Positions 1 to 7,217 of a stretch of DNA of 39,051 nucleotides are shown in pieces. Origin of the DNA: Methylobacter sp. (GTDB taxonomy: Bacteria; Pseudomonadota; Gammaproteobacteria; Methylococcales; Methylomonadaceae); NCBI GenBank assembly GCA_028716975.1, contig JAQUOU010000028.1, positions 1-39,051 on the forward strand. The letters are read 5' to 3'. The position numbers and the translations under genes were made by a program. Position 1 is the stretch's first letter. Every line of letters starts with the position of its first letter. A model generated the notes under the pieces. The model did not search any database and had not been told where the DNA came from. It saw only the letters and a list, made by a program, of their open reading frames with translations.

Positions 1-129
1 CAGGACCAGGCAGGACACCACAAAGTTGAAGCGATCATGCGTCATAACTACGGCAGGGGTTCAATGGAAATGCGGATGGCGACGTTGACAGTGCTGGGGA
101 TATTTTTGTTGCTGGGGATGTATTGGTGA
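1..129 (+). CDS. C-terminal end of an unidentified protein (cut by window edge)
   Basis: Frame 1 is open from the window edge to a TGA at 127-129. The last 20 or so residues are hydrophobic (LTVLGIFLLLGMYW), suggesting a C-terminal membrane anchor, preceded by a basic, Met-rich stretch (MRHNYGRGSMEMRM). No family is recognised. It could also be a chance open frame, or a 30-residue membrane peptide starting at the ATG at 37. Confidence 0.3.
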   Translation, partial: QDQAGHHKVEAIMRHNYGRGSMEMRMATLTVLGIFLLLGMYW

Positions 130-149
130 TGATCCAGTTATGAGTTCTT

Positions 150-596
150 ATGTGCAGACGCTTCGCGCTCTACAGTGATCCTTTTACCTTAGGCAAGCAT
201 TTCAAGGCCGACGTGCCGCCGGAGCTGCGTCCGCGCTATAACATAGCGCCGCCGCAAGACATTCCCATTGTGCGGATGGAAGATGAAAGGAGACGTATTT
301 CTGACTCGCTGGGGATTGATGCCGCATTGGGTGAAGGATATGAAAATTGGCTATAGCATGATCAACGCCAGGGCCGAGAGACGGTGGACAGCAAGCTGGC
401 GTTCCGCAATGCCTTCAAGTACCGGCGCTGCCTGATTCCGGCGGACGGATTTTACGAGTGGCAGGTGATAGCGGGTTCCAAGGTCAAGCAGCCCTGGTTC
501 ATGGTGCTGCGCGACCGTGAACCGATGGTGTTTGCCGGCTTATGGTGGCCTGTGGAAGAACCCGCAAAAGTGTTCGTTCTGAGCTATGTTGTTTAA
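150..596 (+). pseudogene. SRAP (HMCES/YedK-type) abasic-site protein, broken
   Basis: SRAP proteins crosslink to abasic sites in single-stranded DNA through Cys2 after Met removal. The first piece (150-356) begins MCRRFALYSDP and runs through PRYNIAPPQ, the typical SRAP opening, with Cys2 kept but the usual Gly3 replaced by Arg. The frame is then lost twice. Around 295-312 the reading moves to a frame giving WGLMPHW...KIGYSMINARAE. Near 380 two extra bases shift it to the frame of 384-596, giving DSKLAFRNAFKYRRCLIPADGFYEWQ with the conserved Glu. Similarity stops near FAGLWWPVEEPAK, so the C-terminal third, which normally holds the active-site His, is missing. It is clearly inactive. Confidence 0.85.
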
Positions 597-824
597 AATG
601 TCTATAAGCACTGTGCGCATTATCATCAAAAAGGCCGCCGGTAATTGTGTAAGCAGCCGTTCATAGCATCATTTTTGAATCGTGAACTGGCAATATCGAC
701 CCACACACAGGAGACAATCGCTCTTCTACAAAGCCGACATTGAACGTGAAACTACAGCGAAAGGGATAAAAAGAACAGCTTTTTGACGAGCTGCCGCAAG
801 TGCTTGTTTGGTGTCCTCACAGCA

Positions 825-1322
825 TCAACCTTGCATGCTCAATCTATGCATAATCTGATGCCAGCCAGCCTGAGCGATTGCCCCGGCCTCTTCGAATACC
901 GCTTGTAGCTGTCTCATCTGTGTGCCGGTTAGCTGAGCCTCCAATTTTTCTCCGGTCGAAGTCAATAACAGTTGTCGCACCCGCCGGTCATGCTCGGCGG
1001 TGCTCATCGCTATCAGTTTCATTTCGATCAACTGTCGCAAGGGCGCATTCAGAGCCTGTTTACTAATGTTTAGCATGGTCAGCAGGGCATTGACAGAAAT
1101 TTGCGGATTTCGACCAACGAAATAGAGAATGCGGTGGTGAACCCGACCCAGGCCGCGCTGATCGAGAATGCGGTCGGGCTGTGCGGTAAAAGCACGGTAA
1201 CCGAAGTAAAACTGCTCAATGGCTAGGCGCAATGGGGCTTCGCTAGGCTTAGACGAGAGCATCTCAGCAGCCGCGGCATTATCATTGGGAGGTGTTTCGA
1301 CAGGGGATATTTGGTCAACCAT
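825..1322 (-). CDS. MarR-family transcriptional regulator
   Basis: A 165-residue protein with a MarR-type winged helix over roughly residues 55-135 (HHRILYFVGRNPQISVNALLTML, then the wing DRRVRQLLLTSTGEKL). Members bind palindromic operators as dimers and usually release DNA on binding a small ligand or on oxidation. It is transcribed divergently from the aminotransferase at 1395 across a 72-bp gap holding the palindrome GTCAACATTATTGAC, so it probably controls both itself and that gene. The first 30 or so residues are Pro/Asn/Ala-rich and not part of the domain. The ligand cannot be told from sequence. The family call is firm; the target is inferred from position. Confidence 0.88.
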   Translation of the reverse strand: MVDQISPVETPPNDNAAAAEMLSSKPSEAPLRLAIEQFYFGYRAFTAQPDRILDQRGLGRVHHRILYFVGRNPQISVNALLTMLNISKQALNAPLRQLIEMKLIAMSTAEHDRRVRQLLLTSTGEKLEAQLTGTQMRQLQAVFEEAGAIAQAGWHQIMHRLSMQG

Positions 1323-1323
1323 A

Positions 1324-1353
1324 TTGACATTATATACGTGTAGCCATTAGTAT
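1324..1353 (+). promoter_or_regulatory. Likely sigma-70 promoter of the aminotransferase gene
   Basis: TTGACA at 1324-1329 is a perfect -35 box. TAGTAT at 1348-1353, 18 bp further on, is a 4/6 match to the -10 box. The start codon is 42 bp downstream and the MarR-type palindrome lies between, in a good position to repress. Confidence 0.45.
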
Positions 1354-1361
1354 GACCATAG

Positions 1362-1376
1362 GTCAACATTATTGAC
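1362..1376. promoter_or_regulatory. Candidate MarR operator
   Basis: GTCAACATTATTGAC is a perfect 5-bp inverted repeat (GTCAA/TTGAC) with a 5-bp spacer. It sits in the divergent intergenic region next to the -10 box of the aminotransferase gene. Its size and placement fit a MarR-family dimer site; binding is inferred. Confidence 0.45.
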
Positions 1377-1394
1377 GTTTATAAATAACTCACC

Positions 1395-2546
1395 ATGAAT
1401 TCATACCACAGTACTCATTTTTCTTCTCGTACCCAGGATTTGCATCCGTCGCCTATCCGGGAAATCCTATCCGTCGTTAATCGACCGGGTATGATCTCCT
1501 TTGCAGGCGGCCTACCTGCGGCCGATAGTTTCCCTCAATTCAGCTTGGACGCCATGCCGCAGCACATCCTGCAATACGGCCCCAGCGAAGGCGAATGGGA
1601 ACTCCGGCAGAGGATTGCCGAAGAACTGCACGGGCGTGGGTTGCGGTGCACAGCGGAGCAGGTGTTGATTCTTTCGGGTTCGCAGCAAGGGATCGATCTT
1701 GTCGCCAAACTGTTCATCGATCCCGGCACTGCAGTAGCGGTGGAGTCGCCAACCTATCTGGCGGCTTTGCAGGTGTTCCGCTATTTCGGTGCCCGCTTCG
1801 TTGCTTACGATGCGGAGACACCAAATGTGCAAGCGTTGCTGCGCGAAAAACCAGCTTTTTCTTATGCCATCCCCACTTTTCAGAATCCAAGCGGACGCTG
1901 TCTTGATGCAAGTCAACGCAATGCTCTAGCTGACGCATGTGATGCCGCTTGTCTTCCTTTGTTTGAGGACGACCCTTACCGCGACTTGGTGTATGACCAA
2001 TGCGAACGAACCCCGGCGTGTGTCCTGCTTCAGCAGGCACCGTGGATTTACCAAGGATCGTTTTCGAAGAGTCTGGCACCAGGATTGCGCCTTGGCTACC
2101 TTGTTGCATCTCCTGATCTGTTGCCTTTCCTGACGCGTCTCAAGCAGGCGGCAGACTTGCACAGCAACCGTGTCAGTCAGTGGCTGGTATTGCAACAATT
2201 GAACGATTCGGAATACAGCAAGCGTTTGGAGGAACTCGCCGAAAGCTATCGTCAACGTCGAAATTCTTTCGAAAGCGCGCTACGGCGCCATTTTGGCGGC
2301 ATTGCGAGTTGGCAGACTCCGCCCGGTGGTCTGTTCTTCTGGCTCACCCTCAATCGGTGCATTGACACCCGCCTACTCTTGCCCAAGGCTATTGAAGCTG
2401 GTGTAGCCTTCATGCCCGGTGAACCATTCCTGCCCATGAGTGAGGCTGGCTGCGGCCAACTGCGCCTCAACTTCAGTCACGCAAGCGAGGAGCAGGCTGA
2501 TTCAGGTTTAAGAAAGCTGGCAGCGTTAGTGTGCAGTTTCACTTGA
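1395..2546 (+). CDS. PLP-dependent class I/II aminotransferase
   Basis: A 383-residue fold-type I aminotransferase of the 2-aminoadipate/MocR-like branch, without the GntR DNA-binding arm. Visible landmarks are MISFAGGLP near residue 34, the cofactor-phosphate region SGSQQG, PTFQNPSG, EDDPYRDL, the PLP-lysine motif SFSKSLAPGLRLGY, and the C-terminal RLNFSHAS carrying the carboxylate-binding Arg. The enzyme is cytoplasmic and would move an amino group between an amino acid and 2-oxoglutarate; the substrate cannot be named. The ATG at 1395 follows the divergent MarR gene by 72 bp and matches family length. The gene stands alone, since an inverted-repeat cassette follows it. Confidence 0.88.
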   Translation: MNSYHSTHFSSRTQDLHPSPIREILSVVNRPGMISFAGGLPAADSFPQFSLDAMPQHILQYGPSEGEWELRQRIAEELHGRGLRCTAEQVLILSGSQQGIDLVAKLFIDPGTAVAVESPTYLAALQVFRYFGARFVAYDAETPNVQALLREKPAFSYAIPTFQNPSGRCLDASQRNALADACDAACLPLFEDDPYRDLVYDQCERTPACVLLQQAPWIYQGSFSKSLAPGLRLGYLVASPDLLPFLTRLKQAADLHSNRVSQWLVLQQLNDSEYSKRLEELAESYRQRRNSFESALRRHFGGIASWQTPPGGLFFWLTLNRCIDTRLLLPKAIEAGVAFMPGEPFLPMSEAGCGQLRLNFSHASEEQADSGLRKLAALVCSFT

Positions 2547-2632
2547 ATAGTCTAGCGGTAAGCTTGGAAGAGGCTTTGTCCGTTTTGGAGACTACCACTG
2601 AATAACCTCAGTTGGCCGATTTCGACTAAAAC

Positions 2633-2674
2633 GGGTGCATTTAAACAAACGACACTAAAGTCCCATAGGATTTT
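2633..2674 (+). repeat. Left terminal inverted repeat of the DUF6398 cassette
   Basis: This 42-bp repeat begins GGGTGCATTTAAACAAACGA and ends CCATAGGATTTT. It pairs with 3435-3476 at 40/42 positions. Confidence 0.85.
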
Positions 2675-2896
2675 TTGCAATGCTATAGCTAACGTGGCTT
2701 TGAACTAATTTCTAACTTCCCAATTTTAGTCCGATTTCCAGTCCGGATTTTTGAGAACTGCCAAGCCCATCGAATCGACCAGTCGCTCATCCGAGAAATC
2801 GAACTCCCCCGAAGCCAATCTGCATAATTGGCTTAAGAAAAACAAGTTGAAGCCAAGCAAAGTCCGTACCCCTTTGTAAAAATTAGAGGCGACAAC

Positions 2897-3394
2897 ATGA
2901 GTGAAACAGAACGGGTGCCGGCGGCGCTGCAGGGAAAATACGACGAGATCGTCGCGCTTACCGATCAATGCTGCCAGCAGCATTTGAACGAAGAATATCG
3001 GGACCTTTGTCGGCGCATGGTAGCCAAACTTTGCCACAAACGTCCGTCGCCAATCGCCACCGGAAAAACCAATACGTGGGCCTGTGGCATTGTTTACTCG
3101 GTGGGCCGGGTCAACTTTCTGTTCGACAAGAGTCAAACGCCGCACATACGAGCGGATGAGCTATGCCAGTACTTTGGCCTCAGCCCGAAAACAGGCTCGG
3201 CGAAATCGACGGCGATTATGGAGTTGTTGAAGTCCGGGCAGGCTGATCCAAATTGGACGCTTCCAAGCCGGATGGCTGACAATCCAGTGGCTTGGCTAAT
3301 CCAGGTGAACGGTCTTATCGTTGATGCACGGCATATGCCGCGTGATATCCAAGAAGAAGCCTTTCGACTTGGATTGATTCCCTATCTGCCGTGA
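2897..3394 (+). CDS. DUF6398 family protein
   Basis: A 165-residue soluble protein of the DUF6398 family, function unknown. It shows the family's shared blocks: MSETERVPAALQGKYDEIV at the N-terminus, HLNEEYRDLCRRM, the central TWACGIVYSVGRVNFLFDKS, HIRADELCQYFGLSPKTGSAK (which reads like a small helix-turn-helix), DPNWTLPSRMADNPVAWL, and the C-terminal DARHMPRDIQEEAF...GLIPYLP. Its length equals that of full family members, so it is probably intact. The start is supported by GAGGCGA just upstream. It is the only passenger between two 42-bp inverted repeats, which suggests it travels as a cassette. DNA binding or a defence-like role would be speculation. Confidence 0.85.
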   Translation: MSETERVPAALQGKYDEIVALTDQCCQQHLNEEYRDLCRRMVAKLCHKRPSPIATGKTNTWACGIVYSVGRVNFLFDKSQTPHIRADELCQYFGLSPKTGSAKSTAIMELLKSGQADPNWTLPSRMADNPVAWLIQVNGLIVDARHMPRDIQEEAFRLGLIPYLP

Positions 3395-3434
3395 GCGAGC
3401 CAACTCAGTAGAAGTTTACGCCTTGTCACCGCTC

Positions 3435-3476
3435 AAAATCCTATGGGACTTTAGTGTCGTTTGTTTAAACTCACCC
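3435..3476 (-). repeat. Right terminal inverted repeat of the DUF6398 cassette
   Basis: Reverse complement of 2633-2674 with two mismatches. Its outer end merges with the truncated WGR reading frame on the minus strand. Confidence 0.85.
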
Positions 3477-3624
3477 AATCCTTCCGCACCGTTCCGGGCG
3501 ATCCTGCCCTGCCCCATTCCCGGACTAAAGACCAGTCTCCAAATACCCCAGGCGCCACGTACATTTGATAAAACCGGTGCATATTTTTGGCCACATCGTG
3601 CCGAACAAGATAAATACGATTCAT
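3451..3624 (-). pseudogene. WGR-domain protein, truncated
   Basis: From the ATG at 3624 (preceded by GAGGTGA) the minus strand reads MNRIYLVRHDVAKNMHRFYQ...VFGDWSLVREWGRAGSPGTVR. This is the first two thirds of a WGR domain including the naming WGR triplet. WGR domains are small nucleic-acid-associated folds found with PARPs and as stand-alone bacterial proteins. Homology ends at GTVRKDWV, where the inverted repeat of the neighbouring cassette starts. The last few codons are read from the repeat, and the usual C-terminal part (FDSEAEA-like) is absent. Confidence 0.75.
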
Positions 3625-3981
3625 ATAATTCACCTCAAATAGGAGAGCTGCAAACCGTGGGAGGCAGCCCAACCGATTTTATCATTGATCTTTGGGCACT
3701 GTATCGGTATCGGTATCGGTGCTGTTAGCGCCGGGTTTTTATCGCCTTATTGGCATGTAAACCCAGAAGCGGAAAAACACATATCGCCGAGTTGATAGTG
3801 CTGGCTCACAAGGTTAACCGTTGACCGATGCAGTTAGGTTGGGACATGACGGCCTGCCGACGTCTTTCTATTTGCTGTATGCGCATCAACAAGGCGAGCA
3901 GCGGCGACGCAGTTACAGAGGCTTGGGCCCAGAACGAATAAAAGTAACTGATTTGCTTAATTTGGCCGCTTTTTAACTTGC
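3625..3981. other. Gene-poor spacer with a possible gene remnant
   Basis: It holds three tandem GGTATC units near 3703-3722. It also has a short open frame on the plus strand (TTG at 3823 to the stop at 3975; LTDAVRLGHDGLPTSFYLLYAHQQG...) that reads like protein but has no recognisable family or good start. It may be the tail of a lost gene. Confidence 0.3.
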
Positions 3982-4021
3982 GTAGTAATAATAATTGTAA
4001 TATTATTACTACTACAATTAT
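3982..4021. promoter_or_regulatory. AT-rich overlapping palindromes upstream of the kfrA-like operon
   Basis: GTAGTAATAATA (3982-3993) is perfectly complementary to TATTATTACTAC (4001-4012). ATAATTGTA (3991-3999) also pairs with TACAATTAT (4013-4021). The two overlapping inverted repeats lie 25 bp before the ATG at 4046, where an autoregulatory operator would be expected; KfrA-type proteins are known to repress their own promoters. Confidence 0.5.
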
Positions 4022-4045
4022 TTTAGTCTGGCATGAGGTGAAATC

Positions 4046-4267
4046 ATGAATAAAGTGACCGTATCGCCGTTTATAAGCGGCATCAGAAAGTTGGAATCTT
4101 CAGCTGAATTCCAGCGTATGATCCAGGCGATCAAGCGCCAACAACAAGCGGAACAACGCATGCGCCCGATCGATCATAGCGGGAATAGCCGTAACGGCGA
4201 CCTTGCTGTTAAGGCCTCTACCCAACGTCGCTTACGATCCATTGAGGATCGAACAGAACGATTTTGA
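4046..4267 (+). CDS. Small basic protein of unknown function
   Basis: A 73-residue Arg/Gln-rich protein (KRQQQAEQRMRP, RRLRSIEDRTERF). No family is recognised and no membrane segment or motif is seen. The ATG follows TGAGGTGA at good spacing, which supports real translation. It lies 25 bp after a strong AT-rich palindrome and just ahead of the KfrA-like gene, so the two may be co-transcribed as a plasmid-style maintenance unit. That role is inferred from position only. Confidence 0.55.
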   Translation: MNKVTVSPFISGIRKLESSAEFQRMIQAIKRQQQAEQRMRPIDHSGNSRNGDLAVKASTQRRLRSIEDRTERF

Positions 4268-4339
4268 AAAATAAACAGGGTGGATCAACGGCGCAAGCCG
4301 GCATCCCGCCCATCCTTGAATTTTCCGGGCGTATTTAAA

Positions 4340-5377
4340 ATGGCCTTAAATCCAGACGTAAAAAAACGTATTTTTGACGCGGCTGACGAGCTTCATACGG
4401 CCAGTGAAACCGGCGACTACCCCAACGTCGAAGCCGTCCGGCAACGCAGCCGCGCCGGCATGAATAACGTGGTGGAAGCCATGCAGGAATGGCGGCAGAA
4501 GCAACGCAAACAGGTACAGGCGGTGCGTGAGCCGTTACCCGCTCATCTACACGGCGTGTTACAGAGTATGGGACAGGCCCTTTGGGAGACCGCCCGGCAA
4601 CTGGCTAATGAATCGCTCAATACCGCCAGGGCGGCGTTCGAATCAGAAAAAGCCGACTTGCTTCAGTTATCGGTCGAACAGTCCGAGGCCTTCGAGCAAC
4701 AAGCCGCCGAACTTGAGACTGCACAGCTGCGGATGACAGAACTGGAACGGCTGGTCGAGGTTGCCGAGACAACCGCCCAGGCGACCGCGCGACAGCTTGA
4801 AGACGTCCAACGCACCCTGCTCTCTTCCGAACAAAAAGCGGCTATTGCCGAGCAAAAGGCTGAAGAGATAGCACGCCGCGCCGCCGATCTTCGCGCCGAA
4901 CTCGACCACGCTCACACGGAGGCCGAGCGCTTGCGGCTCGAGCGCGATAAAGCGCAGGCACGCAGCGAAGAAGCTGCGAAACAGGCCGAGAAGGCCGACG
5001 CGCGTACCGAGCAATTGCGCGCGGCATTGTCCGCTCAAACGGCAAAAGCCGATGCCATCATCGAACAGTTACGCGAAGCGCTTGCCGCGCAAATCGCAAA
5101 ATCGGAGGCGACTATCGAACCGTTGCGCACCGAGTTGACGGCGATGCGTACCCAAGCGGATGCCGCAGATCAGCTACATGCAGAACAACGCAAGCGCACC
5201 GCCCAAGAAGTTCACCGTTGCGCCGAACGTATGGCCAAGGCCGAGACCGCCTGCGACCAGGCCCGTGCCGCAGCCGCTGAGGCGCGTGAAGAAGCCGCCG
5301 CCTTACGCGGCCAGTTACAGGCGACCAAGACTCAAAATGCGGCACTGCTGGCGGCCTTAAAGTCATCACCGACTTAA
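4340..5377 (+). CDS. KfrA-like plasmid DNA-binding coiled-coil protein
   Basis: About 345 residues from the ATG at 4340 (MALNPDVKKRIFDAADEL). A GTG at 4280 in the same frame would add 20 residues, but the shorter start resembles KfrA-type N-termini. Residues 1-60 look like the KfrA N-terminal DNA-binding domain, with NVEAVRQRSRAGMNNVVEAMQEWRQKQ as the recognition region. From about residue 90 to the end it is one long Ala/Glu/Arg/Gln coiled coil. KfrA of broad-host-range plasmids is an autorepressor that supports stable inheritance. The neighbours here (HU, serine resolvase, DnaA boxes) also suggest an integrated plasmid or mobile island. Confidence 0.8.
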   Translation: MALNPDVKKRIFDAADELHTASETGDYPNVEAVRQRSRAGMNNVVEAMQEWRQKQRKQVQAVREPLPAHLHGVLQSMGQALWETARQLANESLNTARAAFESEKADLLQLSVEQSEAFEQQAAELETAQLRMTELERLVEVAETTAQATARQLEDVQRTLLSSEQKAAIAEQKAEEIARRAADLRAELDHAHTEAERLRLERDKAQARSEEAAKQAEKADARTEQLRAALSAQTAKADAIIEQLREALAAQIAKSEATIEPLRTELTAMRTQADAADQLHAEQRKRTAQEVHRCAERMAKAETACDQARAAAAEAREEAAALRGQLQATKTQNAALLAALKSSPT

Positions 5378-5448
5378 GTAAAGCACTGTATAATCCGTGC
5401 AGACTTTAAGCGCATGGCGTTGTCGATGCTCTTGACTATTTTTGCTTG

Positions 5449-5466
5449 CCTATCCCAGGGGATAGG
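5449..5466. repeat. Perfect 8-bp palindrome between kfrA-like and HU genes
   Basis: CCTATCCC-AG-GGGATAGG lies 70 bp after the KfrA-like stop and 116 bp before the HU gene. It lacks a T-run on either side, so it is not a good intrinsic terminator; a protein-binding site is more likely. Confidence 0.4.
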
Positions 5467-5582
5467 AAAAACTAACCCATAAATTATTGCCCCCCTGCCA
5501 TAATTTTATTTCTGCCTAAAATAAGCTATAAAGCGTATTCAAACCCACCTAACCTAACCGTTATTCAATAAGGAACTGCTTC

Positions 5583-5858
5583 ATGAACAAATCAGAACTC
5601 ATCAATGCGATCGCAGAACAAGGAAATTTAAGCAAAGCCGACGCCGGTCGCAGCCTGGAGGCCTTAATCAAAACCATCGCGACCACTTTAAAAGCCGGCG
5701 ATTCTATTTCTTTGGTTGGGTTTGGTACGTTTGCTGTCAAAGCCAGAGCTGAGCGTACCGGTCGAAATCCGCAAACCGGTCAGGACATCACGATTGCGGC
5801 AAGCAACGTCCCCGCCTTTAAACCGGGGAAAGGATTGAAGGAGGCTGTGAATGGATAA
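5583..5858 (+). CDS. HU-family DNA-binding protein
   Basis: A 91-residue HU/IHF-family protein. The N-terminal helices [29 protein letters not shown] are followed by [33 protein letters not shown], with the beta-arm Arg/Pro/Gln block that intercalates DNA, and [14 protein letters not shown] at the end. The length equals that of HU. AAGGA lies 10 bp before the ATG. HU bends DNA and assists replication initiation, site-specific recombination and partition. Its place between a KfrA-like gene and a serine resolvase suggests a dedicated accessory copy rather than the housekeeping HU, though housekeeping function cannot be excluded. Confidence 0.92.
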   Translation: MNKSELINAIAEQGNLSKADAGRSLEALIKTIATTLKAGDSISLVGFGTFAVKARAERTGRNPQTGQDITIAASNVPAFKPGKGLKEAVNG

Positions 5859-6036
5859 CGGCTTGATCCAGTAGCGCAGGAACCCTCCTATTAATGTTAT
5901 GCGACAAGCCCATAGGGTACTAATAGGACCAGCGGGGGCATTTGAACAGAAACTTACGGTTTCGGTGCAGAAGCTGTAGTACGTTTGTCGTAACGTTGTT
6001 CTTTGCTCAACTAAGGCGCATTAAGCTCCACAAGAA

Positions 6037-6591
6037 TTATCTGTCTTTTTTCACATAAGCATAAAGGGTGGGCTTGGAAATCCCCATCATTTCGCACAGC
6101 GTGTTAACCGGTGTTTTTTTCTGCTCATAAAGATCAATCAGCAATTTACGTTTTTCAGCATCCAACGCTTCTGGGCGACCTCCTTTTTTGCCACGCGCAC
6201 GCGCTGCATCTAATCCGGCCCGTGTTCTTTCCCTAATCAGATTTCGTTCAAATTCGGCTAATGCGGCAAATAAATGAAAAACGAGTTTTCCATTGGACGT
6301 TGTCGTGTCTATAGATTCTTGCAAGCTTTGGAAGCCAACGCCTTCATGTTCGAGTTTCGTTATCCAGTCGATTAAATCCCGAATCGACCGACCCAGCCGG
6401 TCTAACCGCCAAACAACTAAGGTATCCCCTGGGCGCAGTTGTTCTTTTAATTTATCAAGGCCTGGCCTGGAAGCAACCGTGCCACTCACTTCATCTAAAA
6501 AAACCTTCTCACAACCCGCTGCACGGAGCGCATCTTGTTGCAGATTCAAGTGTTGATCACGGGTAGAAACCCTAGCGTAGCCGATAAGCAT
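6037..6591 (-). CDS. Tn3-type serine resolvase/invertase
   Basis: A 184-residue small serine recombinase from the ATG at 6591 (MLIGYARVSTRDQHLNLQ, catalytic Ser9). The ORF can extend 7 residues further, but MLIGYARVS is the family start. The catalytic domain shows VWRLDRLGRSIRDLI and IDTTTSNGKLVFHLFAALAEFERNLIRERT, and is followed by the hinge ARGKKGGRP and a C-terminal helix-turn-helix (TPVNTLCEMMGISKPTLYAYVKK). It would resolve cointegrates or multimers at a nearby res site. No transposase of matching type is adjacent. With KfrA and HU next to it, a plasmid multimer-resolution role is reasonable. It appears intact. Confidence 0.9.
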   Translation of the reverse strand: MLIGYARVSTRDQHLNLQQDALRAAGCEKVFLDEVSGTVASRPGLDKLKEQLRPGDTLVVWRLDRLGRSIRDLIDWITKLEHEGVGFQSLQESIDTTTSNGKLVFHLFAALAEFERNLIRERTRAGLDAARARGKKGGRPEALDAEKRKLLIDLYEQKKTPVNTLCEMMGISKPTLYAYVKKDR

Positions 6592-6741
6592 AAATGAGTT
6601 AAATAAAGGCAAAAAAGATTATATTGTTTACTATGATTGTTTTACTGGGTTTATTATCCAGTTTTCGCCCTAAAAGACAATGAAATAAAGCTAATTTCAC
6701 CGGTAAAGAAAACCCTTGTTTATTTAACGTGGGAGTGAAAT

Positions 6742-6772
6742 AGACTTATCCACAAAATCTGTGGATAAGTCT
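6742..6772. repeat. Inverted pair of perfect DnaA boxes (13-bp stem)
   Basis: AGACTTATCCACA (6742-6754) and TGTGGATAAGTCT (6760-6772) are perfect inverted copies separated by AAATC. Each arm contains TTATCCACA, the consensus DnaA box, facing the other. No T-run follows, so this is unlikely to be a terminator. Together with KfrA-like and HU genes it suggests a plasmid-type origin or its remnant. Confidence 0.6.
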
Positions 6773-6994
6773 GTCCTTAATTTGTAACAATGCCTTTAGA
6801 TTCCCCATCCATACTAAAGACAGGTTAGATTGTCTAAAAATTGGTCAGCGTTGGAACTGGAAAATCAGATGATGGTTTTATTGCATCTGTGTTCACACAA
6901 TCCCTACTACGCATATTCGTAAAACTTTATAAGTAGGGCTTACCACCCTAAATTACCTAGCATTTTGCATTATTGGCTTGTTTATTTAAAGGTA

Positions 6995-7020
6995 GCCAAA
7001 TTGAATGGGCTCAATTTGGC
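6995..7020. repeat. 10-bp inverted repeat
   Basis: GCCAAATTGA (6995-7004) and TCAATTTGGC (7011-7020) are perfect complements around a 6-bp loop. No T-run follows. It may be an operator or a structure near the end of the adjacent decayed IS. Confidence 0.4.
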
Positions 7021-7217
7021 CGTAAATCCGCATACTTTAACCGCTAACTCAACTTTTCATAAGAAGAATTCTGGAAGCCTTCCACTTCAGTAAGATTATA
7101 CTTTTTGCGGCTCTTAAAACTCCGGAACCGAGTTGTAGTTAAGAAGGTATTAATCAACAAACGGCTCTAAAATAAAAAATAATTCAATTATTGGATTTAT
7201 ACCCCTTCATTTCGCCA

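Larger units (their letters stand above)
2633..3476. mobile_element. 844-bp inverted-repeat cassette carrying a DUF6398 gene, no transposase
   Basis: The ends at 2633-2674 and 3435-3476 are inverted copies matching at 40 of 42 positions, the only differences being CA versus AG at positions 6-7. Both start GGGTG and share TTTAAACAAACGACACTAAA. The only gene inside is the 165-residue DUF6398 protein. There is no transposase, so this looks like a non-autonomous passenger-carrying element (mobile insertion cassette). The flanking 5-mers (AAAAC and AATCC) do not match, so no target duplication is seen. At the right edge it cuts a WGR-domain gene, and the left flank does not supply the missing part. 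That points to rearrangement after insertion, or insertion at an earlier junction. Confidence 0.7.
6592..7217. other. 626-bp AT-rich non-coding region with DnaA boxes and hairpins
   Basis: No credible gene is seen on either strand. The region contains an inverted pair of perfect DnaA boxes (6742-6772), a second inverted repeat (6995-7020) and many A/T runs. It lies upstream of the resolvase, where a res site would also be expected, and ends at decayed transposase sequence. A relic origin of replication or resolution site is the likeliest content. Confidence 0.45.

Noticed and set aside
2726-3145. Long minus-strand open frame opposite the DUF6398 gene
   Set aside because: Most of it is antisense to a well-recognised family gene. 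Only its tail (FDFSDERLVDSMG) lies outside and reads somewhat like protein, with no recognisable family.
3703-3722. Tandem GGTATC units as a CRISPR or functional repeat
   Set aside because: Only three 6-bp units with no spacers; a simple microsatellite.
5449-5466. Palindrome as intrinsic terminator of the kfrA-like gene
   Set aside because: Stem of 8 bp with a 2-bp loop and followed by A's, not T's; it does not fit a Rho-independent terminator.
5880-6036. Possible Tn3-type inverted repeat or res site downstream of the resolvase
   Set aside because: The stretch GGGGGCATTTGAACAGAAAC near 5935 looks like a transposon end but has no partner copy in the window and no target duplication.
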